A DNA stretch of 64,000 nt from Microbacterium sp. AK031 (lineage in GTDB: Bacteria > Actinomycetota > Actinomycetes > Actinomycetales > Microbacteriaceae). The notes below the pieces were generated by a model that saw only the letters and a list, made by a program, of their open reading frames with translations, had not been told where the DNA came from and did no database searches. This document shows positions 44,876 to 54,633 of the stretch, piece by piece. The translations under genes were made by a program, and so were the position numbers. Where the stretch lies: NCBI RefSeq assembly GCF_024807145.1, contig NZ_JANUCA010000006.1, forward strand, positions 62,001-126,000, read 5' to 3'. The stretch's first letter is position 1, and each line of letters opens with the position of its first letter.

Positions 44876-47047
44876 ATGGTTCACGACGGCACATCGAGCG
44901 CACGCGTACGCGTGCGCCGCCACTCGTGGGCCCGCGTGCTCATCCCCGTGCTGCTCATCCTCGCCTGGCTCGTGGGCGCGGGGCTCGGCGGCCCGCTGTT
45001 CGGCAAGGTCGACGAAGTCTCCTCCAACGATCAGACCAGCTACCTTCCGTCTTCTGCGGATGCCACGAAGGTGCAAGCGCTGCTGGGCGAGTTCAACGAC
45101 GGCGACTCGATCCCCGCGATCGCCGTATTCGTGGGATCGGACGAACTCTCCGACGCCGAGCTCGAGACGATAACGGATGCCGTGGCCGATGCGCCCGCGC
45201 TCGACGGCATCAGCGACGAGGTCTCGCCCGCGATCGCATCGGATGACGGCATAGCCGCTCAGGCGTTCATCCCGATCCAGAGCGACGCCGAACTCGCCGA
45301 CACCGCCCGGGCGCTCAGCGCAAAGCTGCAGACGGACGCGCCGGACGGCGTCACGGTCTATATCACGGGACCGGCCGGCTTCAGCGCCGATCTGGTGGCC
45401 GGGTTCTCCGGCATCGATGGCCTGCTGCTCGGGGTCGCCCTTCTCGCCGTCTTCGTGATCCTGATCCTCGTCTACCGATCGATGCTGCTGCCCATCGTGG
45501 TGCTGTCGACGAGCCTGTTCGCCCTGTGCGTCGCGCTGCTCACTGTGTGGTGGCTGGCGAAGGCCGAGGTGCTCCTGCTCAGCGGGCAGACGCAGGGCAT
45601 CCTGTTCATCCTGGTGATCGGGGCCGCCACCGACTACGCGCTGCTGTTCGTCGCGCGCTTCCGCGAGGAGCTGCGGGACACGCGCGACAAGGGCGCAGCG
45701 GTTCTAGCGGCGTGGAAGGGTTCATTCGAGCCGATCCTCGCCTCCGGCGGAACGGTGATCGCGGGACTGCTCTGCCTGCTGCTGAGCGATCTGAAGTCCA
45801 ACAGCACGCTCGGCCCCGTCGCCGCGATCGGCATCTTCTTCGCGATGCTCTCCGCGCTCACCCTGCTTCCATCGATGCTCCTCCTGTTCGGCAGGGCGGT
45901 GTTCTGGCCACGTCGACCCGCGTTCGAGCCGGCCGTCGTGGCGGCCGAGAACGGCATGCCGACGAAGGGCCTCTGGGCCAAGCTCGCCGGCCTGATCAAG
46001 CGACGCCCTCGTCTCATCTGGATCGCCACGACACTGGTCCTCCTGGCGGGAGCTGCGGGTGTCACCCAACTCAACGCCGTCGGCGTGCCGCAGTCCGACC
46101 TCGTGATCGGCGAGTCCGAGGCGCGCGACGGGCAGGTGGCACTCGGCGAGCATTTCCCTGGCGGCTCCGGAAGCCCGGCGTACGTGGTCGTCGACGAGGC
46201 TTCCCTGCAGGATGTCGCCGACGTGCTGCTCACGCACGACGGTGTGGATGCCGTCGCCGTCACCGCGTCCGACTCTCCCAGCGGCACGGCGGAGGTCACC
46301 GCTGACGGTATCTCCGCCGTGGGCCCGCCAGGCACGCCGGCGCCTGACCCGACCGTCGTCGACGGCGACGTCATGCTGCAGGCGACTCTGACGGATGCCG
46401 CAGACTCCGACGCCGCGGCATCCACTGTTCGCGACCTACGCGCCCAGCTGACCGACGACGTGCTCATCGGCGGCGTCACGGCGACATCGGTCGACACGAA
46501 CGATGCCTCCATCCACGACCGCAATCTGATCATCCCGGTGATCCTGGTCGTGATCATGCTGATCCTGATGCTGCTGCTGCGATCGATCCTCGCGCCCGTC
46601 CTGCTGATCCTCACCACTGTGCTCTCGTTCGGCACAGCGATGGGCGTCTCCGCGCTCGTGTTCAACGGGATCTTCCACTTCCCCGGCGCGGATCCTGCAG
46701 TGCCTCTCTACGGCTTCGTGTTCCTGGTCGCGCTCGGCATCGACTACAACATCTTCCTGATGACGCGAGTGCGCGAGGAGTCGATCGCGCACGGCACAAG
46801 GCAGGGTGTGCTTCGCGGGCTCGCCATCACCGGCGGAGTGATCACCTCTGCAGGTCTCGTGCTCGCGGCGACGTTCGCCGCGCTGTCGGTGATCCCGATC
46901 CTCTTCCTCGTGCAGTTGGCGTTCATCGTCGCCTTCGGAGTGCTGCTGGACACGTTCGTCGTGCGCTCCCTGCTCGTTCCTGCGCTGAGCTACGACATCG
47001 GCCGCAGGATCTGGTGGCCGTCGAAACTGGGGCGCGGCGAGGATTGA
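44876..47047 (+). CDS. MMPL-family RND exporter
   Basis: A 723-aa membrane transporter with two repeats, each an N-terminal helix, a large extracytoplasmic domain and five further helices. The repeat motif GAATDYALLFVARFREEL in the first half and GIDYNIFLMTRVREE in the second are the MMPL/RND proton-relay segments. Such proteins export lipids or toxic hydrophobic compounds. GGAG lies 5 nt before the ATG. Control by the divergent MarR protein is likely. Confidence 0.93.
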   Translation: MVHDGTSSARVRVRRHSWARVLIPVLLILAWLVGAGLGGPLFGKVDEVSSNDQTSYLPSSADATKVQALLGEFNDGDSIPAIAVFVGSDELSDAELETITDAVADAPALDGISDEVSPAIASDDGIAAQAFIPIQSDAELADTARALSAKLQTDAPDGVTVYITGPAGFSADLVAGFSGIDGLLLGVALLAVFVILILVYRSMLLPIVVLSTSLFALCVALLTVWWLAKAEVLLLSGQTQGILFILVIGAATDYALLFVARFREELRDTRDKGAAVLAAWKGSFEPILASGGTVIAGLLCLLLSDLKSNSTLGPVAAIGIFFAMLSALTLLPSMLLLFGRAVFWPRRPAFEPAVVAAENGMPTKGLWAKLAGLIKRRPRLIWIATTLVLLAGAAGVTQLNAVGVPQSDLVIGESEARDGQVALGEHFPGGSGSPAYVVVDEASLQDVADVLLTHDGVDAVAVTASDSPSGTAEVTADGISAVGPPGTPAPDPTVVDGDVMLQATLTDAADSDAAASTVRDLRAQLTDDVLIGGVTATSVDTNDASIHDRNLIIPVILVVIMLILMLLLRSILAPVLLILTTVLSFGTAMGVSALVFNGIFHFPGADPAVPLYGFVFLVALGIDYNIFLMTRVREESIAHGTRQGVLRGLAITGGVITSAGLVLAATFAALSVIPILFLVQLAFIVAFGVLLDTFVVRSLLVPALSYDIGRRIWWPSKLGRGED

Positions 47048-47069
47048 TCCTCCGCGGTGACCAATGGCT

Positions 47070-47450
47070 TCAGACGAAGGCAGGTACGAATGACACGACG
47101 AAGCCGACGATGCCTGCGATCGTGAAGATGATGCCGAGGGTGAGGAGCAGTCGTCTGCCCATCGGCGGATGGATCCGTGCGTTCTCGGGATTCTTGGCGC
47201 TGACGTAGCCGCTGTGCCACTCCTCTGCGGTCAGCTCTGATCCCCGCAACGGCCGCTCGTGGAAGTCCCCTCGAGCGAACCAACGGGCGATGGCAGCGCC
47301 GTCCCGTTCCACGACCGCGATATCGACGCGTTCCCAGTGCCCTTCAGCGAGCGCGACCATACCGGCGACGATCAGCAGCGGGATGCCGATACCGAGCCCG
47401 ATCCACGACATCGCCTCGCCCACGACGGCGAGGGTGTCGATGATCTGCAC
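47070..47450 (-). CDS. Small membrane protein of unknown function
   Basis: A 126-aa protein with an N-terminal membrane segment (LGIGIPLLIVAGMVALA), a soluble central part (VERDGAAIARWFARGDFHER) and a second segment (LLLTLGIIFTIAGIVGFVVS). No family recognised. The start is GTG 47450. It ends 22 bp before the convergent MMPL stop. Confidence 0.75.
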   Translation of the reverse strand: MQIIDTLAVVGEAMSWIGLGIGIPLLIVAGMVALAEGHWERVDIAVVERDGAAIARWFARGDFHERPLRGSELTAEEWHSGYVSAKNPENARIHPPMGRRLLLTLGIIFTIAGIVGFVVSFVPAFV

Positions 47451-47564
47451 CTGCTCATCGTATTGCGTATAACGCGCAGCATCCCTCCGGTCAACCGGGT
47501 CGTGTGATGCGGGGGCGGGGATCTAACGTGACGAGATCAGATCGATCGAGAGGATGGACAGCTC

Positions 47565-47771
47565 ATGAGCGGAATCGAAGATCAAGGCCTTCGCCCGGAG
47601 AACGTCGAACCGGCGCCTGCCGACGAGTCAGTGGACGAAGCACAGAGCGCTCACACCTCGCAGGCCGAAGGCGAGGATCCTGCCAGCGCCGAGACACATC
47701 AGGATCCCGCTCGACCCGGCCACCCGTCGCAGGCCGAGGGCGAAGACCGAGAGGACATGGACGCGCGATGA
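47565..47771 (+). CDS. Small acidic repeat protein
   Basis: A 68-aa strongly acidic, presumably disordered protein with an internal repeat: SQAEGED occurs at about residues 32-38 and 55-61, and the underlying DNA is similar but not identical. GAGAGGA precedes the ATG. Its stop overlaps the next start (ATGA). Function unknown. Confidence 0.65.
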   Translation: MSGIEDQGLRPENVEPAPADESVDEAQSAHTSQAEGEDPASAETHQDPARPGHPSQAEGEDREDMDAR

Positions 47772-48022
47772 GTACGCCAGCAGACCCGACACCGTCGGCA
47801 GAGAACGAAGAACCGACGACCGCAGACGAGCCTGGAGAACCGGCCCCTCCGGACGACACGGAAGAGCCGTCGACCCAAGACCTGCAGGAACCGAGCACAG
47901 AGAAGGAGCCCGGTGAAGAGCCGAAGGCTCCGGACAGGGCCGAACCGGAGCCGAGCCACGAAGCGGTCGGCATCGGCATCATCGGGCGCCCCCAGACGGA
48001 GGAGGCCGACGGTTCCTCGTAG
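47768..48022 (+). CDS. Small acidic Pro/Glu-rich protein
   Basis: An 84-aa low-complexity protein rich in Pro, Glu, Asp and Thr, ending in a less biased GIGIIGRPQTEEADGSS. It is translationally coupled to the acidic gene before it. Probably disordered. No homologue comes to mind. Confidence 0.65.
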   Translation: MSTPADPTPSAENEEPTTADEPGEPAPPDDTEEPSTQDLQEPSTEKEPGEEPKAPDRAEPEPSHEAVGIGIIGRPQTEEADGSS

Positions 48023-48069
48023 TTCGAATCGGCCCCCGCACGCAGGCGAATGAGCGCTACAGTTCCCCC

Positions 48070-49263
48070 ATGAGACTTCGGGGGACCCTCGTCATCGTCG
48101 CACTGCTGCTGGTCGGCTGCACGGCAGAGCCCACGCCATCACCGCCGACCACTTCACCCCCGACCCCGACAGCGGCAGAGTGCCCCGCAGGAACGACGAT
48201 GCGCGAGGAGCTCTGCCTCACCGACGATCTGATCGCCGATGAGCTCAGCGACATCCTGCACTCACAGTTCACCGACGCCCAACTGAACGCGGTCATCGCG
48301 GGCGTCTGGCACAACGGTGAGCCGGTGCTCGTGGGCGCGCTCGGTGAGTCGATGACGGGCGTGCCGGCGACTGCAGACATGCACCACGTGCTCGGAAACC
48401 TCACGACTCCGATGTTCATGACTGTGGTTCTGCAGCAGATCGAGGCCGGCGCGTTGTCGCTCGATGATCCACTCTCCACCTGGTTGCCTGAACTGCCGGC
48501 GGCAGACCAGGTCACGATCGACATGCTGCTGCACCATACAAGCGGCTATCGGCACTACACCGAGATACAGTCCTTCCTCGATGAGCTGTGGGCGGATCCG
48601 TTCCAGCAATGGGCGATCATGGACATCATCGACATCGGCGTAGCCGGCGGCCCGGTGTTCACCCCAGGCACCGACTGGCTGTTCTCCGACACGAACAACC
48701 TCATCCTCCAGCAGGTCATCGAGCAGGTGACCGGACGGCCAGCCGGCGAGCTGCTGCAGGAGGACATCTTCGACCCACTCGGCATGGACGACTCGACTGC
48801 CGCGTTCGATGCGAACTGGCCGTCACCCGTACTCCACGGTTACAGCGACGAGCGCGGAGTGTGGGAGGACGTCACCAACTGGAGCCCGACGTGGGCGAGC
48901 GCGGCAGGCGCCGTCGGCTCCAACCAAGAAGACGTGCGCGTGTTCCTGGACGCCCTCGGCGACGGGTCGCTACTGAGCCCCGAGTTCCATGACCTGCAGT
49001 TCGCACCGAACACTGCCGGGCTGGGGCCGTGGACGGATGAGCAGTACTGGGCGATGGGCTTTCTGCAGCTCGACGGCTGGGTGTTCCTCAACCCTGGCCT
49101 CTCCGGCTACTACGGGGCCGGCGGCACCATCCCCGAAGAGGGCTGGACGATGGTCGTCTACACGACCGCGAGCCAGGCCGGCGACCAGTCAGTGCCTGTG
49201 GCGACCGACATCTTCCGGCAGTTCACCGGCGTCGTCACTCCCGAGAACTCACTCGCCGAGTAG
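48070..49263 (+). CDS. Serine beta-lactamase-fold lipoprotein without the catalytic SxxK
   Basis: A 397-aa protein of the class C beta-lactamase/DD-peptidase-like family. A signal peptide with lipobox LLVGC (Cys17) and a Pro/Thr-rich linker lead to the domain. The active-site block, normally GSVTKxF, reads GNLTTPM: the Ser is Asn110 and the Lys is Thr113. The second motif, usually YSN, reads FSD. Surrounding family landmarks are normal (LSLDDPLSTWLPE, LLHHTSGY, HGYSD, YGAGGTIP). It is most likely a non-catalytic cell-surface binding protein. TACAGT ends 6 nt before the ATG. Confidence 0.85.
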   Translation: MRLRGTLVIVALLLVGCTAEPTPSPPTTSPPTPTAAECPAGTTMREELCLTDDLIADELSDILHSQFTDAQLNAVIAGVWHNGEPVLVGALGESMTGVPATADMHHVLGNLTTPMFMTVVLQQIEAGALSLDDPLSTWLPELPAADQVTIDMLLHHTSGYRHYTEIQSFLDELWADPFQQWAIMDIIDIGVAGGPVFTPGTDWLFSDTNNLILQQVIEQVTGRPAGELLQEDIFDPLGMDDSTAAFDANWPSPVLHGYSDERGVWEDVTNWSPTWASAAGAVGSNQEDVRVFLDALGDGSLLSPEFHDLQFAPNTAGLGPWTDEQYWAMGFLQLDGWVFLNPGLSGYYGAGGTIPEEGWTMVVYTTASQAGDQSVPVATDIFRQFTGVVTPENSLAE

Positions 49264-49286
49264 CAGAACGAACGAAGATCAAGCGG

Positions 49287-49358
49287 TGCCCCTGGAGGGA
49301 CTCGAACCCCCAACCGTTTGCTTAGGACGCAACTGCTCTTCCATTGAGCTACAGAGGC
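49287..49358 (-). tRNA. tRNA-Arg (anticodon CCT)
   Basis: Leftward cloverleaf: acceptor GCCTCTG with CAGGGGC, D-arm GCTC...GAGC, anticodon loop GTCCTAA giving CCT (reads AGG), and T-loop GGTTCGAGTCC. CCA is not encoded. The anticodon stem has one mismatch at its base. Confidence 0.93.
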
Positions 49359-49397
49359 TGGCCAGACAAGTCTATCCACCCCGACGGGCGGTCGCTG

Positions 49398-49895
49398 TCA
49401 TGCGGCCAGCGCGAGATACGGCTCCCAGCACGGGTCACTGCGCTCTGTGCCTCGAACGGTCCAGGCCGTGCCATGCGGCGGCCGCGGGGCGAAGCGCAGC
49501 TCCCAGCGCATCTCCTGCGGCGTGCGGTCGCTCTTCACGTTGTTGCAGCGCAGACAGCACGCGACGAGGTTCTCCCAGGAGTCCGCTCCCCCGCGCGAAC
49601 GCGGCAGCACATGATCGATCGTGGATGCCGCCTTGCCGCAGTACCCGCAGCGATGATTGTCACGCCGCAGCACTCCCCGCCGGGTGACCGGCACTCGTCT
49701 GCTCATGGGCAGCCGCACGTATCTGCGGAGGATGATGACGGCAGGGCGATCGTACGGCCCTCGAGCCCCCCAGACGGGATCGTCTTCCACGCGTTCGATC
49801 ACGGTGGCCTTCTGATTCATCACGAGCACCAGGGCTCGTTTGAAGGACACCACTGCGAGTGGCTCATACCCGGCGTTCAGAACAAGTGTGCGCAT
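49398..49895 (-). CDS. HNH endonuclease
   Basis: A 165-aa HNH-family nuclease of the type common in actinobacterial chromosomes. Zinc-finger CGYCG, the catalytic STIDHVLPRSRGG (His), the conserved Asn in WENLVACC and the second zinc pair CLRCN are all present. ATG 49895 is chosen because GAGAGG is 6 nt upstream; ATG 49901 directly abuts it. The biological target is unknown. Confidence 0.9.
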   Translation of the reverse strand: MRTLVLNAGYEPLAVVSFKRALVLVMNQKATVIERVEDDPVWGARGPYDRPAVIILRRYVRLPMSRRVPVTRRGVLRRDNHRCGYCGKAASTIDHVLPRSRGGADSWENLVACCLRCNNVKSDRTPQEMRWELRFAPRPPHGTAWTVRGTERSDPCWEPYLALAA

Positions 49896-49981
49896 CGTCA
49901 TCCTCTCGATCCGCCGGGACGGCTTCCCGGCACTCTCGAATCACACGACGTCACTCGGACGGCAGAACGTACGCAGGGACG

Positions 49982-50013
49982 AAAAAGGCGCCGTCTCAGA
50001 GACAGCGCCTTTT
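49982..50013 (-). terminator. Terminator after the M23 peptidase gene
   Basis: AAAAGGCGC (49983-49991) pairs with GCGCCTTTT (50005-50013), and the run of A and T at the ends gives a U-tract in the leftward direction. It lies between the M23 gene and the HNH gene. The rest of 49902-50220 shows nothing recognisable. Confidence 0.7.
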
Positions 50014-50220
50014 GCACACGACAACATCGGTGCATCCCTGCGGGCGATGCCGAAGGACGTAACGACCGAGCGCATCCATGGTGCGGATGTTCGGTATTCG
50101 TTCCATCGGCTTCTCCCGTCCGTGCGACGACGGGATCAGATTAGCCCATCGCACCCACGGATGACGAAACGCCGGGTGAACACTCAGACCCGTGTCGCAC
50201 CGAGAACAAGTCCGGAGAAG

Positions 50221-51072
50221 TCAGCCGGCGTTCGCAGCGAGCCAGGAGTACGGCTCGAGGATGCTGTTGTTGACGTGCACCTCGAAGTGAAGGTGATTCG
50301 CCGTCGACCTGCCTGTGCTGCCGACTCCGCCGATCATCTGACCGGCCGCCACCGTCTGTCCAGCCTGCACCTGACGAGTTCCGTTGGTCATGTGGGCGTA
50401 CGTCGTAGAAACGGCTTGTCCGCCGATGACGTGGTCGATCACGACGGCGACGCCGTATCCGTAGTAACTCTCTGACGACACGCGAACGACGCCGGCTGCT
50501 GCCGCGTAGATCGGCGTGCCTGCAGGGGCGAGCATGTCGGCACCGTCGTGTCCACCGCTGTCGGGGCCGACAGTCGTGCGGCCCTCGGTGTACGAGCCGC
50601 GGGGCAGCGGGTAGCGGACCTCACCGGAACCGGGAGATACGAGCGCGTAGCTTCCGACGTCGATGCGGCCGCCCGATGCGCCTGAGGACGCGGCTGCTGC
50701 CGCGCGTGACGCAGCCTCGGCCGCTGCCGCCGCTGCGGCCTCTTCGGCCTTCTTCTTGTCGATCTCCTCCTGCGTCGTCGCGCTGTACGTCGACCGGTCG
50801 AGTGGAGATGCAGTGGCTTCGGATGCCACGACGAGAGACTGGGAGTCGCCTGCTGCGACCTGCTGCAGGGTGGCCGTCGCGTCGACGGGCGTCGAGGATG
50901 CCGCGTACGCAGGCAGCGCGACGGCGGCGACCAGTGCGCCGACGGCGCCGAAGATGGTGATCGACCGCATCGGCTTGATCATCTTGCGCGCGACGTCACG
51001 AGGTGCAGCGGCACGACTTCGCTTCAGAGACTTTTCAGATGTGTTCGCGGTCGGTTCGATATCTGCGGCCAA
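50221..51072 (-). CDS. M23-family (LytM) metallopeptidase
   Basis: A 283-aa secreted or membrane-anchored peptidoglycan endopeptidase. It has a hydrophobic segment at about 38-58, an Ala/Glu-rich helical spacer at about 100-130, and the zinc domain with GGHDGADM and HLHFEV. Both zinc motifs are intact, so it should be active on peptide cross-links. A leader of more than 150 nt lies upstream. Confidence 0.92.
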   Translation of the reverse strand: MAADIEPTANTSEKSLKRSRAAAPRDVARKMIKPMRSITIFGAVGALVAAVALPAYAASSTPVDATATLQQVAAGDSQSLVVASEATASPLDRSTYSATTQEEIDKKKAEEAAAAAAAEAASRAAAAASSGASGGRIDVGSYALVSPGSGEVRYPLPRGSYTEGRTTVGPDSGGHDGADMLAPAGTPIYAAAAGVVRVSSESYYGYGVAVVIDHVIGGQAVSTTYAHMTNGTRQVQAGQTVAAGQMIGGVGSTGRSTANHLHFEVHVNNSILEPYSWLAANAG

Positions 51073-51136
51073 AAGGGAATCCTCCAGTGCCTCGGCGCTC
51101 GGGTGCGCTGGTTCGTCTTCACTCTGCTACTCGTGC

Positions 51137-51189
51137 CACCAGTTCGGTGACTTTCTGTGCGGATTGTCCGCGGAGAGGACGAACCGGTG
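51137..51189 (-). ncRNA. Structured 5' leader of the M23 gene (candidate cis-regulatory RNA)
   Basis: In the leftward transcript CACCGGTTCG (51189-51180) can pair along all ten positions with CGAACTGGTG (51146-51137), one G-U pair, enclosing a GTCC/GGAC hairpin. Cell-wall hydrolase genes of actinobacteria are often behind c-di-AMP (ydaO) riboswitches, but I do not find the conserved ydaO core here. A new element or simple structure are both possible. The remaining upstream region (to 51332) contains a probable promoter around 51240-51290 (GGTAACCT). Confidence 0.4.
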
Positions 51190-51332
51190 AGGCGATCTTC
51201 GCGGGGTATGCCGTCAGCGGGCTTCTTCACTGACGACCTGACCGAGGTTACCGGAAGATAACGATTCTGTCACCCTGAGACACTGGCAATCCCCCGAAAG
51301 GCCCGAATCAGGCCGCGCGGCGGGACTGGGCG

Positions 51333-52034
51333 TCAGGCCGGCTCACCCACCAGGAAGATGTGCGAAGCGAGTTCGACAGGAAGCTCCAGGCCTTCGTCGA
51401 TGCCGTCCATCTGGATCAGCACATACCCCTCGTTGAAGCGGTAGTTGCCTCGCGCTCCTGGCACGACACCTGCGTCGCGCAGCTGCTCGAGCAGTTCAGG
51501 GTCGACCTGCGCTGGCTCGGCCAGGCGGCGAACCGTCCCCTCGACCGGCTCGTTGGCCGCATTGAGCTTCTTCACGAGACCGATCACGCCCTCATCGAAC
51601 GTACGGGCGGGAATGTCACCCAGCTGGTCGAGCCCGGGAATCGGGTTACCGTAGGGCGACTCCGTGGGGTGCCCGAGCAGCTCGACGAGCCGGCGCTCCA
51701 CCTGCTCGCTCATCACGTGCTCCCAGCGGCAGGCCTCTTCATGCACGAACGCCCAGTCGAGCCCGATCACATCCGAGAGCAGCCGCTCCGCCAGACGGTG
51801 CTTGCGCATCACGTCGACGGCCTTGCGGCGCCCGGCATCCGTGAGCTCGAGCGTGCGATCCTCAGAGACGACGACGAGGCCGTCGCGCTCCATCCGCCCG
51901 ACGGTCTGCGAGACCGTGGGGCCGGAGTGCCCGAGCCGCTCGGAGATGCGCGCGCGCAGCGGAACGATGTTCTCCTCCTCGAGTTCGAGGATGGTGCGGA
52001 GATACATCTCCGTTGTGTCGATCAAGTCCGTCAT
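51333..52034 (-). CDS. DtxR-family metal-dependent repressor
   Basis: A 233-aa iron- or manganese-dependent repressor with an N-terminal winged helix (ISERLGHSGPTVSQTVGRME), the metal-binding dimerisation domain (HRLAERLLSDVIGL, HEEACRWEHVMSEQVE) and a C-terminal SH3-like FeoA domain. The length fits IdeR/DtxR rather than the shorter MntR. A DtxR-box-like palindrome lies 19 bp upstream of the start, so it is probably autoregulated. Confidence 0.93.
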   Translation of the reverse strand: MTDLIDTTEMYLRTILELEEENIVPLRARISERLGHSGPTVSQTVGRMERDGLVVVSEDRTLELTDAGRRKAVDVMRKHRLAERLLSDVIGLDWAFVHEEACRWEHVMSEQVERRLVELLGHPTESPYGNPIPGLDQLGDIPARTFDEGVIGLVKKLNAANEPVEGTVRRLAEPAQVDPELLEQLRDAGVVPGARGNYRFNEGYVLIQMDGIDEGLELPVELASHIFLVGEPA

Positions 52035-52052
52035 TAGGCCCTCCGGGTCTTC

Positions 52053-52067
52053 TTAGGCAAGCCTACA
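52053..52067. promoter_or_regulatory. DtxR/IdeR box
   Basis: TTAGGCAAGCCTACA contains the perfect palindrome TAGGCAAGCCTA (52054-52065), matching the iron-box consensus TTAGGNNAGSCTAA. It lies just upstream of the DtxR gene and about 60 bp from the divergent serC promoter. Confidence 0.8.
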
Positions 52068-52127
52068 TTCTCGCGCGGACCTCGGAGCGGGTCACACGGA
52101 GAAATCACCACACGCATGCGGCCCTAG

Positions 52128-53249
<1,122 letters not shown>

Positions 53250-53250
53250 C

Positions 53251-53288
53251 ATCCTCCCGGTGCCGCCTGCGGGCGGCACCGGGAGGAT
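53251..53288. terminator. Bidirectional terminator hairpin
   Basis: A perfect 17-bp stem, 53251-53267 with 53272-53288, loop TGCG. It lies after serC and overlaps the end of the convergent DUF3027 gene by one base. Confidence 0.85.
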
Positions 53289-53890
53289 CACTCCTCTTCG
53301 CCGGCGCCCTCGTCGGACTCTTCGTCGTCGGAGTCGTCATCGTCGGACTCTTCGTCGTCATCACCCGCGGAGTCGTCGAGTTCATCGATGTCGACGCCGT
53401 CGAGGTCACCGGCGTGCAGCGTTCGCGGTTCGTCGTCGTCTTCGTCCAGGTCGTCGTCGACGTCCTCATCGAAATCGTCGTCATTTTCAGCATCGTCGCC
53501 ATCGTCATCAGAGGCCGCGCCGGCATCTGGCGAGTCTCCAGCGTCTGCCGCGTCGGCCGCGGCCTGCTCGGCGCGTTCGATCTGGTGTGCGCGGTACTCG
53601 GCCAGACGCTCAGCCCACGGCACCCATTCCGGCGCGAGAAGCGCACTGTCCGTCGGCATCAGATCTGCTTCGAGAACGGTCGGCTCGGCGTCATCGACCC
53701 GAGCGACCGTGACCGTCCAGTACCACCCGGGGTATCCCGGGAGTCGGTTCTCGAAGCGCAACGACACCGACCCGTCGTCCTCGACGAAGTAGCCCGCCGC
53801 GGGACCGACCGTCGAGGCAGGGGTGATCTCGTGCAGCGCCGCGAGCGCGAGATCATGCGCGCCGATCAGGCGTGCGTCGGCATCAGGCAT
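53288..53890 (-). CDS. DUF3027 protein with acidic tail
   Basis: A 200-aa actinobacterial DUF3027 protein. Residues 1-100 form the conserved domain (VEDDGSVSLRFENRLPGYPG, WVPWAERLAEYRAHQIERA). Residues about 110-200 are almost entirely Asp, Glu, Ser and Gly, very likely disordered. ATG 53890 overlaps the end of the cold-shock gene by 8 bp, the usual csp-DUF3027 order. Function unknown. Confidence 0.88.
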   Translation of the reverse strand: MPDADARLIGAHDLALAALHEITPASTVGPAAGYFVEDDGSVSLRFENRLPGYPGWYWTVTVARVDDAEPTVLEADLMPTDSALLAPEWVPWAERLAEYRAHQIERAEQAAADAADAGDSPDAGAASDDDGDDAENDDDFDEDVDDDLDEDDDEPRTLHAGDLDGVDIDELDDSAGDDDEESDDDDSDDEESDEGAGEEE

Positions 53891-54263
53891 CGAGGTCCTC
53901 TGCGACCTTGCGCAGCATGGCAGCGATCTTGCGCCCGTGGCTGGAAGACGGGTAACGACCGCGGCGGAGATCTCCGCCGATGCTGTCAAGGAGCTTAACC
54001 AGATCTTCGACGATGATCGCCATGTCGTCTGCGGGCTTCCGCTTCGCCTTCGCGAGGCTGACGGGAGCTTCGAGCACCCGCACTGACAGCGCCTGCAGAC
54101 CGCGCTTGCCGTCTGCGACGCCGAATTCGACGCGGGCGCCCTGTTTGACCGTCGCGCCCGAGGGCAGAGCGGAGGCATGGAGGAAGACATCCTGGCCGTC
54201 ATCGCTGGCGATGAAGCCGAAGCCCTTCTCGTCGTCGTAGAACCTGACCTTGCCGGTGGGCAT
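53883..54263 (-). CDS. Cold-shock domain protein with C-terminal extension
   Basis: A 126-aa protein. Residues 1-66 are a cold-shock RNA/DNA-binding domain with KGFGFIASDDGQDVFLH. The C-terminal 60 residues (MAIIVEDLVKLLDSIGGDLR, ending GRKIAAMLRKVAEDLDA) form a helical extension common in actinobacteria. Translation is coupled to DUF3027. Confidence 0.92.
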   Translation of the reverse strand: MPTGKVRFYDDEKGFGFIASDDGQDVFLHASALPSGATVKQGARVEFGVADGKRGLQALSVRVLEAPVSLAKAKRKPADDMAIIVEDLVKLLDSIGGDLRRGRYPSSSHGRKIAAMLRKVAEDLDA

Positions 54264-54355
54264 GGAGAACCTCGCTGTGTGATGGTGCTGGAAAGGAGGC
54301 GCGCATACGCCTCCACCCCAAGCCTACCGGTGTTCAAGGGACTAGGCTGAGACCG

Positions 54356-54631
54356 ATGAGCACGCAGAATTCCGGACCGGACGTTCCCGTCCGCCGACTG
54401 GATCGCATCCTCGCCTTCACGGCGCTGACGCTCGCCGCACTCTCCGTCATCTGCTTCTTCGCGATCATCATCGGCAGCGCGGTCGGAATGACGCAGGATT
54501 CCTTCTCGGACGGGATCTGGCCGCTCGTCGTCGCGATCCCCCCGTACGGCCTGCCGGTCGCTTTCGCGATGATCATCGCACTGCTCGTGATGAGCTTCGT
54601 GAGAAAGGGACGGGCCGCAGGGCGCGCCTGA
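54356..54631 (+). CDS. Small membrane protein of unknown function
   Basis: A 91-aa protein with two hydrophobic segments (ILAFTALTLAALSVICFFAI, LVVAIPPYGLPVAFAMIIAL) and a basic C-terminus. TAGGCT ends 7 nt before the ATG. It lies directly upstream of the helicase-associated gene with a 2-bp gap. Confidence 0.8.
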   Translation: MSTQNSGPDVPVRRLDRILAFTALTLAALSVICFFAIIIGSAVGMTQDSFSDGIWPLVVAIPPYGLPVAFAMIIALLVMSFVRKGRAAGRA

Positions 54632-54633
54632 CC

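Noticed and set aside
51073..51332. c-di-AMP (ydaO) riboswitch
   Set aside because: The conserved core segments of that class are not visible in the leader.
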